5,371 nucleotides of DNA, from the NCBI GenBank assembly GCA_016650185.1, contig JAENWE010000452.1, forward strand, positions 1-5,371. Direction: 5' to 3'. Position 1 is the first letter of the stretch. Each line of letters begins with the position of its first letter. Under the pieces are notes generated by a model. That model was given only the letters and a program-made list of their open reading frames with translations, had not been told where the DNA came from and made no database searches. The position numbers and the translations under genes are program-made. This DNA is from Vicinamibacteria bacterium. Its GTDB lineage: Bacteria > Acidobacteriota > Vicinamibacteria > Fen-336 > JAGNNV01. Of the stretch, positions 1 through 5,371 are shown one piece after another.

Positions 1-531
1 GTCCGCTCTCTCAAAATGCATGGTCTCGCCTTTGGTGATCCGCAGGACCCGGGTGCTTATGAGCTCTTGAAGCTTCAAGCGCTCAAACTTCCAGCGTGGT
101 TCGGTTCCGATCTCCTTGAGGACGAAGCGGCCCCCCGGCGCAAGCTTCTGATAACACGAACGCAGAAAAGCGGGCCACGAGACGGCGGGCACAAGATACA
201 AGACGTCAATCACGCTCAGGGCGTCAAACCCCAACTCGGGAACATCGCCGAGCGAAGCCAGGCGGAACTCGATATTCGGCCTCGTTCCCACGGTGGCTCT
301 GGCCGAGGCAATCTTGGTTTCGGACAGATCGATCCCGAGAACCCGCGCGAGCGGGCTACGCAGAGAAACTTCGTTGGCGATGAGGCCATGGCCACAGCCG
401 ACGTCGAGGAGGAAGCCCTCCGGGGGTAGAGCGTCCACGACCTCTTGAAGGGGGGCGGTCCAGGCGCGGAGGCGGGTATGCAGACGCACGCCCGGAGACT
501 GGGGCCGATAAAGGGAGAGGGCTCGCAACAA
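1..531 (-). CDS. Class I SAM-dependent methyltransferase, 3' end beyond window
   Basis: The reading frame is open from the TTG at 531 to the window edge, giving 177 residues without a stop; the C-terminus is missing. Motif I of Rossmann-type methyltransferases is clear (LLDVGCGHG, residues 41-49). It is followed by VLGIDLS with acidic D68, which should hold the SAM ribose. The strand-4 region DALSVIDVLYLV (103-114) and the LAPGGRFVLKE turn (130-140) complete the fold. After the fold comes a basic, tryptophan-containing stretch (PRWKFERLKLQ, 145-155). I chose the first of two tandem TTG codons because GAGGAG lies 8 nt upstream and the frame is closed by the preceding gene's stop just beyond it; the second TTG (528) or a GTG at 489 remain possible. 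It lies 12 nt after the GT2 gene, so it is probably co-transcribed and may methylate a sugar, lipid carrier or related product of that module. The substrate is not recognisable. The family call is firm; the role is inferred from context. Confidence 0.85.
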   Translation of the reverse strand, partial: MLRALSLYRPQSPGVRLHTRLRAWTAPLQEVVDALPPEGFLLDVGCGHGLIANEVSLRSPLARVLGIDLSETKIASARATVGTRPNIEFRLASLGDVPELGFDALSVIDVLYLVPAVSWPAFLRSCYQKLAPGGRFVLKEIGTEPRWKFERLKLQELISTRVLRITKGETMHFERAD

Positions 532-539
532 TCGACCGG

Positions 540-545
540 CTCCTC
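540..545 (-). promoter_or_regulatory. Ribosome-binding site deciding the TTG start of the last methyltransferase
   Basis: GAGGAG sits on the minus strand 8 nt before the TTG at 531 and overlaps the TGA stop of the GT2 gene. This spacing supports initiation at TTG rather than at the internal GTG near 489, which would cut off 14 residues. The overlap with the upstream stop codon suggests translational coupling. Confidence 0.6.
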
Positions 546-1239
546 AGGCCACATCGCGGCGCAGGGCCACTAGTTCTCGCAGAATCTTCACGATGACCGC
601 GGGAGAGGAAAGGGTCGAGACCCCGCGCGACCGGGGGAAGTAGTCGACTCCGATCTGGATGATGTGAGCGCCCGCCTTGCGGGCCCGGCACAGGAACTCG
701 ACGTCGATAAAGCTCCCGTCGCTCTTAAGCGTGAACCGGTGCAGGAGTTCCCGCTTGAAGAGCTTGAAGGAGAAGTTCACGTCCTTGATCCCAAGGCCGA
801 ACAGGGCGCGCACCAGGGAGTTGTAGCAAAACGAGTAGAGGGTCCGAAGAAGGCCCTCAGACGTGCGATCGAATCGATAGGCGGAGACCACGTCGGCCTT
901 CTGGACTTCCAAGAGACGAACCGCTTTCCGCACCTCGTGCAGATCGAAGGGAAGATCCGCGTCGGTGTAGAGAATCAGATCCCGGGTCGCCACCGCGTAG
1001 CCCGCGCGGAGCGTTCCTCCCAGCTTCAGGTTGACCGGATTATGCAGCGCCTTGACGCGCGGGTCGCGGACGCAGAGCGATTCGATGATCTCCTTGGTGC
1101 GATCCGTGGAGGCGTCGTTCACCATGATGATCTCGTAATCATCGGTGATCGGGCCAAGCGCATCCACCGCCGCCTCGTAGGCGCGAACCACGTAGTCCTC
1201 TTCGTTGAAGAGGGGGAAAACGACGCTGATCGACGTCAT
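544..1239 (-). CDS. GT2 family glycosyltransferase (DPM1-like, soluble)
   Basis: A 231-residue GT-A enzyme expected to transfer a sugar from a nucleotide-sugar donor. The N-terminus ISVVFPLFNEED (4-15) is the classic GT2 nucleotide-binding strand. NDASTD (41-46) is the first acidic motif. NLKLGGTLRAGY (70-81) is the glycine-rich segment, and YTDADLPFD (91-99) carries the metal-binding DxD-type motif. The C-terminal part (RSRGVSTLSSP, 203-213) matches the usual acceptor-side loop of this group. There is no hydrophobic C-terminal extension, so it is a short soluble or peripheral form like dolichol- or polyprenyl-phosphate sugar synthases, not one of the membrane-anchored versions. The ATG overlaps the TGA of the GT4 gene by 4 nt (ATGA), and no clear Shine-Dalgarno precedes it, which implies translational coupling. 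Donor and acceptor cannot be told from sequence. A polyprenyl-phosphate acceptor is an inference from family resemblance. Confidence 0.93.
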   Translation of the reverse strand: MTSISVVFPLFNEEDYVVRAYEAAVDALGPITDDYEIIMVNDASTDRTKEIIESLCVRDPRVKALHNPVNLKLGGTLRAGYAVATRDLILYTDADLPFDLHEVRKAVRLLEVQKADVVSAYRFDRTSEGLLRTLYSFCYNSLVRALFGLGIKDVNFSFKLFKRELLHRFTLKSDGSFIDVEFLCRARKAGAHIIQIGVDYFPRSRGVSTLSSPAVIVKILRELVALRRDVA

Positions 1240-2489
1240 GGGAGAGGTCGAGGATAGTGGGGAGCAAGGAAGTTGAGAAGCCGGCCGTAGGTTTCGCGCG
1301 TGTTCGCCTTGGAGTGCGCGGTCCGGGCGAAATGGGCGGCCCTCTCCCCCATGGCCTGCGCGGCCTTGGGGTGGCGAAGAATCCAGTCGATGGAGCGGGT
1401 GAGATCACCTTCCTCATGGGAAGGATCGACGCGCCTCACCACGTCGTCAGGGATCCCGGACTGGTTGGCGATATCCGAGATGACCACCGGCCGGCCTTGT
1501 GCCATCACTCGCAGAAGGGCGGCGGAGGTCTCTCTCGCCGTCGGGTAACGAAGGTGAACGACCGCGTGGGTGAGGGCCATGGCGGCCAGAAAATCTCCAG
1601 GGTCGAGGCGGCCCGCGACCACGGTCCGATCGAGGATCGACGCGCGCTTCAGGATCGAACCCAGACCCTCTCCATCCGCGACCGGCCCGGCGAGAAGCAG
1701 GCGGACGCCTGGATGAATCTCCGCGACCCGCGCCACCACCCGCGCCACGGTTTCGATCCGCTTCTCTCGGGTCACCAGGCCAAAACAGCCCACCACCAGA
1801 TCGGTGTCTCTCAACCCCAGTCGAATACGAAGCGCGGCCAGTCGCTCGGGCTCCACCTCCCCAGACTCCACCGGCATGGCGAGTTCCACACACGGCAGGT
1901 CGGGGCGAGCAGCCTCGATGGCCTCGACCATGCACGAGTTGTGGGCGCCCACGGCCAGGGCTCCGGCCAGAGCAGGTTCAAACAGGGGAAAGGCGTAGGG
2001 AAGCAGATCGCCTGTCGAATTGAGCTGCGCGTCCTTGAGCCGCTCTCCCAGGCCCGGATAGACGGCCTCGATGGCCGCGCGATAAGACCCATGCTGGGCC
2101 TCGACCTTCTCCCGCTTCTCCCGGCTCGACGGATCCGCGGCGTAGGCCCGAGAGTCAGGCGATTCCAGATAGCGACGCGCATAGGAGTGATGGAGAACCA
2201 GATCGTGCAGCACCACCGCTCCCGGAATCTTCTCCATCCATTCGTACATGAAGTCGTGCGCCGGAGCGTTCCCCATCTGATAGATCACCGCCCCGTAAGC
2301 TTTCGAGGCCAGGCGCCCGGGAAGCTCTTCGATGCGGAAAGCCGGCGCGGGAAGGGTAGCGCTCACATCGGGCTGATCGTGAAACAGGTCGATCGCGTGG
2401 TCGTTACCCAGACATCGGACGACCTCCAAGGTGTAGTCCGCGATCCCGGTGGGCGAGGGCGGCAGCGGCGAGACGATGGCCAGTCTCAA
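1236..2489 (-). CDS. GT4 family (GT-B fold) glycosyltransferase, TTG start
   Basis: A 417-residue two-domain glycosyltransferase. The N-terminal Rossmann domain opens with MRLAIVSPLPPSPTGIADYT (1-20); the GIADY segment is typical of GT4 enzymes from polysaccharide clusters. VVLHDLVLHH (92-101) is a conserved acceptor-side strand. The C-terminal donor domain begins near VVGCFGLVTREKRIE (232-246), with the basic RExK segment expected near the donor phosphates. It continues with LLLAGPV (264-270) and the donor-site segment LRYPTARETSAALLR (313-327) followed by GRPVVISD (332-339). E320 fits the first glutamate of the EX7E motif, but the second is replaced (R327), which I recall as common in this LRYPT-type subgroup. 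The start is TTG, not ATG: GAGGA lies 6 nt upstream and the encoded N-terminus is a proper first beta strand. The gene follows the coiled-coil methyltransferase by 36 nt and overlaps the GT2 gene. The sugar transferred is unknown; a role in a surface glycan is inferred. Confidence 0.92.
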   Translation of the reverse strand: MRLAIVSPLPPSPTGIADYTLEVVRCLGNDHAIDLFHDQPDVSATLPAPAFRIEELPGRLASKAYGAVIYQMGNAPAHDFMYEWMEKIPGAVVLHDLVLHHSYARRYLESPDSRAYAADPSSREKREKVEAQHGSYRAAIEAVYPGLGERLKDAQLNSTGDLLPYAFPLFEPALAGALAVGAHNSCMVEAIEAARPDLPCVELAMPVESGEVEPERLAALRIRLGLRDTDLVVGCFGLVTREKRIETVARVVARVAEIHPGVRLLLAGPVADGEGLGSILKRASILDRTVVAGRLDPGDFLAAMALTHAVVHLRYPTARETSAALLRVMAQGRPVVISDIANQSGIPDDVVRRVDPSHEEGDLTRSIDWILRHPKAAQAMGERAAHFARTAHSKANTRETYGRLLNFLAPHYPRPLP

Positions 2490-2513
2490 CCGAGATCCTC
2501 GCGGATCTCTCGG
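2490..2513 (-). promoter_or_regulatory. GNRA-capped hairpin overlapping the GT4 ribosome-binding site
   Basis: On the minus strand the arms CCGAGAGATCC and GGATCTCGG pair over 9 bp with a 2-nt bulge, closed by the loop GCGA (2502-2499), a GNRA tetraloop. The 3' arm ends at 2490, directly before the TTG at 2489. The Shine-Dalgarno GAGGA (2500-2496) lies partly in the loop and partly in the 3' arm, so folding would occlude it. There is no T-run after the stem, so it is not an intrinsic terminator. The inverted repeat is read directly from the sequence; a regulatory effect is inferred and may be no more than mRNA structure in the only real gap of the glycan module. Confidence 0.45.
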
Positions 2514-2525
2514 TCGCCTTCGAAA

Positions 2526-3830
2526 CTATCGTCGGGCATGAAGCGCGTACTCCAAAGAGCCGTAAAGAAGGCCATTGAGCCGGTCCACGTTCTCGTTAAA
2601 GGTCTCGATCACTGGCCCCGGCAGGGCCGAGGTTCCTTCGAGACGGCGAAGTTGGGAGAGCGGCTCGACCGGAGACAGCATCTCGACTCTCGCCTCCGCG
2701 AAGCCCGCGGCTGAGGCCAGAAACGAAAGGGTCTCGGGGTGTAGAGGCTTCTCGTGAGTCAAGTCGCGATTGAAGACCTCGAGCAAGCCGGTGACGCTTC
2801 TGGGATTGACCGTCTCCAGGATCAACAGGCCGCCGCTCTTCAAAACGCGAAATGCCTCCACGAGCAGCGTTTGAAGAACGGAAGGCGGGAGATGCTCGGC
2901 CACCTGCGCGGCGAAGACGCCGCCGATCGAACCGCTCGGCGTGGACTTCAGAAACTGGATGAGGTCGCCGTGAGAAACGTCCAGGCCAGCGGCCTGACAG
3001 GCGGACACCGCGGAGGCGTTGCTCTCGACGCCGCGGCCCGTGATCCCGGCCCTGCCGATCGCCTGCAAAAACTCCCCGCGACCGCAGCCAAGGTCGAGGA
3101 CGGTGGAGTCCTTTGGCCGGGTCGCAAAGTCGATCGCGTATTTCCCGAAACGCGCGACCAGAGCATCATCGCTGCGTCGGAACTTGTTTTCGAAGGCCAC
3201 GTAGGCGCTGCTCTCCGCGGCTTCTGAGGCGGCCGCGGCCAGCTGCGGTGATGGTCGCTGGCTCTGGAGCGTCGCCCGGACCGCCCGCACTTCGGCGCCC
3301 ACGATCTCGACCCGGTCCATCAGGCCCTTGAGTCCGTCGATTCTCCGGTCGAGGGATTCGAGGCGCCGATCAAAAGCCTCGAGGATCAGTTCGGAACGAA
3401 GGGTCGCGTAGCCTGAGGCCAGCCGGTCTCGGGCGTCGACGGTCGGAAGCAGACGTTGGGCGTAATGAATCAGCGCCGCCGACATCTCTCGCAGATGATG
3501 CAGGGTCTTCGACTCCTCGGCGATGAAGCCGTTGAGAAGACGCACCACATTGGCGTTCCATTCCTCCTGCCGGGAGACCACGGGCTGGAGGGCCTCGGCG
3601 ACCCGGCGGTTCACCAAGCCTGAGGCTTGAATTGCCGACGCTTGCCAAAGCCGGTTGAGGGTCTCGAGCTGAGCGGGCAGGTCCTTTAGCGTCTCGGCGG
3701 GAAGGGGGAAGGAGACCAGCCGGTCGAGGGCTCCCAGGGCTTGCTCGTAGGCGGCATCCTCCTCGATCTGGCGGGCTTTCAGTTTCGAAAGGGGGCCATC
3801 CTCGGACGGATTCTGGTCGAGGAGCGCCAT
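2526..3830 (-). CDS. Methyltransferase with long helical/coiled-coil N-terminal half, polysaccharide-cluster type
   Basis: A 434-residue protein in two parts. Residues 1-205 are helix-forming, rich in Leu, Glu, Arg and Ala, with charged heptad-like stretches most evident around 144-190 (for example FDRRLESLDRRIDGLKGLMD, 153-172). Residues 206-434 form a class I SAM methyltransferase. An entry segment YVAFENKFRRS (210-220) is followed by motif I VLDLGCGRGEF (244-254), GVESN with acidic E269, GDL with D289, QVAEHLP (309-315), LKSGGLLILETVNP (330-343) and THEKPLHPETLSFL (358-371). This arrangement is the one seen in methyltransferases of O-antigen and other surface-glycan clusters, including the methyltransferase part of WbdD. 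No kinase domain, signal peptide or membrane segment is present. The ATG follows the thiG stop TAG by 3 nt, with AGGGAAG a few nt upstream inside thiG, so translation is probably coupled. Likely role: methylating a glycan or its end, with the helical half for assembly or length sensing (inference). Confidence 0.9.
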   Translation of the reverse strand: MALLDQNPSEDGPLSKLKARQIEEDAAYEQALGALDRLVSFPLPAETLKDLPAQLETLNRLWQASAIQASGLVNRRVAEALQPVVSRQEEWNANVVRLLNGFIAEESKTLHHLREMSAALIHYAQRLLPTVDARDRLASGYATLRSELILEAFDRRLESLDRRIDGLKGLMDRVEIVGAEVRAVRATLQSQRPSPQLAAAASEAAESSAYVAFENKFRRSDDALVARFGKYAIDFATRPKDSTVLDLGCGRGEFLQAIGRAGITGRGVESNASAVSACQAAGLDVSHGDLIQFLKSTPSGSIGGVFAAQVAEHLPPSVLQTLLVEAFRVLKSGGLLILETVNPRSVTGLLEVFNRDLTHEKPLHPETLSFLASAAGFAEARVEMLSPVEPLSQLRRLEGTSALPGPVIETFNENVDRLNGLLYGSLEYALHARR

Positions 3831-3833
3831 GGC

Positions 3834-4628
3834 CTACTTCCCTATGACTCCTTGAAGCGGGGAGCTGGCAGAGGCGTATTTCCGGCGCGGCATGCGGCCG
3901 GCGAGGAACGCTTCACGACCGGCCAGGACCGCGTGGCGCATGGCGCTCGCCATGAGCACCGGATCCTTCGCCTCCGCAATGGCGGTATTCATCAGCACCC
4001 CATCGGCGCCCAGTTCCATGGCTATGGCCGCGTCAGAAGCGGTGCCCACACCGGCGTCGACGATCAGGGGCACCGAGATCGCCTCGCGGATGAGTTCGAT
4101 GTTGATGGGATTCTGGATCCCGAGACCACTGCCAATGGGCGCGCCCAGAGGCATCACCGCGGCCGCACCCGCGTCCTCGAGCTTCTTCGCCATCACCACG
4201 TCGTCGGTGGTGTAGGGCAGCACGATGAAGCCTTCGCCCACCAGGATCTTCGTGGCCTCCAGCAGTCCCACGACATCTGGATAGAGCGTCTTCGGATCGC
4301 CGATGACTTCGAGCTTGACCCATTCCGAGAGGCCGGCCTCGCGTCCGAGGCGAGCGGTCCGCACCGCCTCATCGGCGGTGTAGCAGGCGGCGGTGTTGGG
4401 GAGAATAAAGACCTTCGCGGTGTCGATGAAGTCCAGGAGGCTGCCGGAGCCTTGAGGAGCGGACAGATCGACGCGCCGCACCGCCACCGTCACCATGTCG
4501 GCGCCGGAGGCCTCGTGAGCCGCGCGCATGATCTCGAAGGTTGGATACTTCCCCGTTCCCACAATGAGGCGGGAGGCGAAGGTGCGCGACCTGATGGTGA
4601 AAGTCTGGTTCGATAGTGTTTCGGTCAT
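3834..4628 (-). CDS. thiG: Thiazole synthase ThiG
   Basis: ThiG is a cytoplasmic (beta/alpha)8 enzyme that builds the thiazole phosphate half of thiamine from 1-deoxy-D-xylulose 5-phosphate, dehydroglycine and sulfur delivered as ThiS thiocarboxylate. The 264 residues are full length for the family. Diagnostic segments appear in order: SRLIVGTGKYPT (19-30), MVTVAVRRVDL (45-55), ILPNTAACYTADEAV (75-89), the VKLEVIGD segment with K105 as the expected Schiff-base lysine, PLGAPIGSGLGI (160-171) as phosphate loop, DAGVGTASDA (191-200), VLMNTAIA (211-218) and the C-terminal PRRKYASASSPLQG (247-260). All expected catalytic elements are present, so it should be active. The ATG at 4628 follows the cysteine-cluster gene by 28 nt; GAGAGAA about 9 nt upstream is only a moderate Shine-Dalgarno. 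None of its usual partners thiS, thiF, thiH, thiO or thiE is in the window, and no TPP riboswitch is visible before it. The next gene starts 3 nt after its stop. Confidence 0.97.
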   Translation of the reverse strand: MTETLSNQTFTIRSRTFASRLIVGTGKYPTFEIMRAAHEASGADMVTVAVRRVDLSAPQGSGSLLDFIDTAKVFILPNTAACYTADEAVRTARLGREAGLSEWVKLEVIGDPKTLYPDVVGLLEATKILVGEGFIVLPYTTDDVVMAKKLEDAGAAAVMPLGAPIGSGLGIQNPINIELIREAISVPLIVDAGVGTASDAAIAMELGADGVLMNTAIAEAKDPVLMASAMRHAVLAGREAFLAGRMPRRKYASASSPLQGVIGK

Positions 4629-4656
4629 CGTCGCGATTCTCTCAGTGAACCTCCGC

Positions 4657-5136
4657 TCACGCGCGTTTCCCGCCAGTCCGGCGCTTCTTCAGGGCTGGCG
4701 CAGCGAGCCGGTGTTCGGGGGGCACGTATTTCTTCTCGATGGCCCGGTAGATCTTGGGCTTCTTCCGGCTCAGGTATTCGAGGAACGGTTGAGGCTCCTT
4801 GAACTGGATCAGGCCGGCCTGGGGCGCGTTCACCTCGCAGGTCTGGTCATCGTAGGCGCGGCAGATGTGCGGGCGATTGAGATACACCGCGCAAAGGTTG
4901 CCTTCCCCGAGGTTCTTGCAGCGGGCCTCGAACTGGACGTACCACTCGCCCGCCTCGTCCCGGCACACCGAAACGCCATGGTGATAGAGATGCCACAAGA
5001 TCTCGGTGGCGAGCTTTGGCGTGGTGGGAGCGTTGATGCCCACGGCGACGTAGGTGCAACATTTCGCGCACTGGAGACAGGAAACGTGACCCGCCTTCGG
5101 GGCCTCCTGAACGACGGGCAGATTCACTCTGAGCAT
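4657..5136 (-). CDS. YkgJ-type CxxCxxCC cysteine-cluster protein
   Basis: A 159-residue protein of the zinc/iron-chelating CxxCxxCC family (UPF0153/YkgJ type). The defining cluster C20-x2-C23-x2-C26-C27 sits near the N-terminus in VSCLQCAKCC. It is followed by C58, C73, C82, C92 and C100, the last three within the family's C-x-VYLNRPHICRAYD-xx-C block (82-100). Nine cysteines in a small soluble protein argue for a bound metal or iron-sulfur cofactor, but the family's reaction is not established and I assign none. A lysine/arginine-rich tail (KKRRTGGKRA, 150-159) closes the protein. The start is ATG at 5136, preceded only by a weak CGGAAA; an upstream in-frame alternative was not evident. It follows the membrane-protein end by 54 nt and precedes thiG by 28 nt, so it probably shares their transcript. 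A functional link to ThiG is not shown. Confidence 0.88.
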   Translation of the reverse strand: MLRVNLPVVQEAPKAGHVSCLQCAKCCTYVAVGINAPTTPKLATEILWHLYHHGVSVCRDEAGEWYVQFEARCKNLGEGNLCAVYLNRPHICRAYDDQTCEVNAPQAGLIQFKEPQPFLEYLSRKKPKIYRAIEKKYVPPEHRLAAPALKKRRTGGKRA

Positions 5137-5190
5137 GGTTTCCGTTCGAGGCTACCCGGTGACCGTCCGGCTATCCACCGGCCGACCCCC

Positions 5191-5371
5191 TCACTGTGGC
5201 GGTTTGGGCGGATCGGCCAGCGGCTTTCGTGCGAAGTAGTAGAGGGCGTAGGCGAGCAGAGTGAAGCCGATGACTCCGGCGAGATTGCTCGCCTCCAGCG
5301 GACCCCCGATGTGCAGCACGTTCGGGGGCACCCGTCCGGTGGTCTCCAGCGCCTTGACCCCCACCGCGAAC
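5191..5371 (-). CDS. C-terminal end of an unidentified membrane protein
   Basis: A frame open from the window edge to a TGA at 5191-5193 gives the last 59 residues of a protein whose start is outside the window. Residues 30-46 of this fragment (LAGVIGFTLLAYALYYF) form one clear transmembrane helix. It is followed by the positively charged ARKP and a short proline-rich tail (DPPKPPQ), which places the C-terminus in the cytoplasm by the positive-inside rule. The preceding segment VLHIGGPLEASNLAG looks like a loop. Support for coding comes from the length of open frame, the sensible helix and the tight spacing to the next gene. I do not recognise the family; a multi-pass membrane protein or a single C-terminal anchor are both possible. 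Confidence 0.6.
   Translation of the reverse strand, partial: FAVGVKALETTGRVPPNVLHIGGPLEASNLAGVIGFTLLAYALYYFARKPLADPPKPPQ

Noticed and set aside
16..429. Plus-strand open frame of 137 codons at the left edge
   Set aside because: It is antisense to the methyltransferase with the LLDVGCGHG motif, which is the real gene even though its frame runs off the window.
1236..1239. Possible frameshift or gene fusion between the GT4 and GT2 genes
   Set aside because: The 4-nt ATGA overlap is a normal translational-coupling junction, and each protein has complete domain boundaries.
664..1257. Plus-strand open frame of 197 codons opposite the GT2 gene
   Set aside because: The minus strand carries clear GT2 motifs; this is the antisense shadow.
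1257..2714. Plus-strand open frame of 485 codons
   Set aside because: It lies wholly antisense to the GT4 gene and the end of the coiled-coil methyltransferase. Its translation is rich in Arg, Gly, His and Pro with no recognisable motif, as expected from the mirror frame of a GC-rich gene.
3741..4616. Plus-strand open frame of 291 codons opposite thiG
   Set aside because: It mirrors thiG, whose diagnostic motifs are on the minus strand, and its His/Gly/Arg-rich product resembles nothing known.
4629..4656. CTGAGAGA before thiG resembling part of a TPP riboswitch (THI box)
   Set aside because: Only this short match is present. The gap is 28 nt and the second conserved part of the element is missing, so no riboswitch can be supported.
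5156..5181. Inverted repeat CCGGTG ... CACCGG in the gap before the cysteine-cluster gene
   Set aside because: The stem is only 6 bp with a 14-nt loop and no T-run follows, so neither a terminator nor an operator is convincing in such GC-rich sequence.

Overview
This is a GC-rich bacterial window in which every gene I can support lies on the minus strand, so transcription runs from high to low coordinates. The GC-rich codon use, short gaps and metabolic-plus-glycan gene mix suit a high-GC environmental bacterium (for example a deltaproteobacterial, acidobacterial or related metagenomic lineage). I cannot name the taxon from this sequence.

Layout in transcription order: (1) the C-terminal end of an unidentified membrane protein enters at the right edge (5371-5191). 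(2) After 54 nt comes a 159-aa CxxCxxCC (YkgJ/UPF0153-type) cysteine-cluster protein. (3) After 28 nt comes a complete, intact thiazole synthase, thiG. (4) Three nt after the thiG stop begins a 434-aa protein with a long helical/coiled-coil N-terminal half and a C-terminal class I SAM methyltransferase domain of the kind found in surface-polysaccharide clusters. (5) After 36 nt comes a GT4 (GT-B) glycosyltransferase starting at TTG. (6) Overlapping it by 4 nt (ATGA) is a soluble GT2 (GT-A) glycosyltransferase. (7) After 12 nt comes a second class I methyltransferase, also starting at TTG, which runs off the left edge.

The gaps are 54, 28, 3, 36, -4 and 12 nt, with no terminator or promoter visible between genes, so the whole run is probably one transcript. 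Genes 4-7 form a small glycan assembly and methylation module (two transferases, two methyltransferases). The pairing with thiG and the cysteine-cluster gene looks like gene packing rather than a shared pathway, since no thiS, thiF, thiH, thiO, thiE or thiC is visible here.

No RNA gene, mobile element, CRISPR array or long repeat was found. The main points for a second look are a GNRA-capped hairpin that overlaps the ribosome-binding site of the GT4 gene and ends exactly at its TTG codon, the coiled-coil methyltransferase as a possible glycan chain-length or chain-end modifier, and the isolated thiG. I see no strong evidence for a wholly new system.
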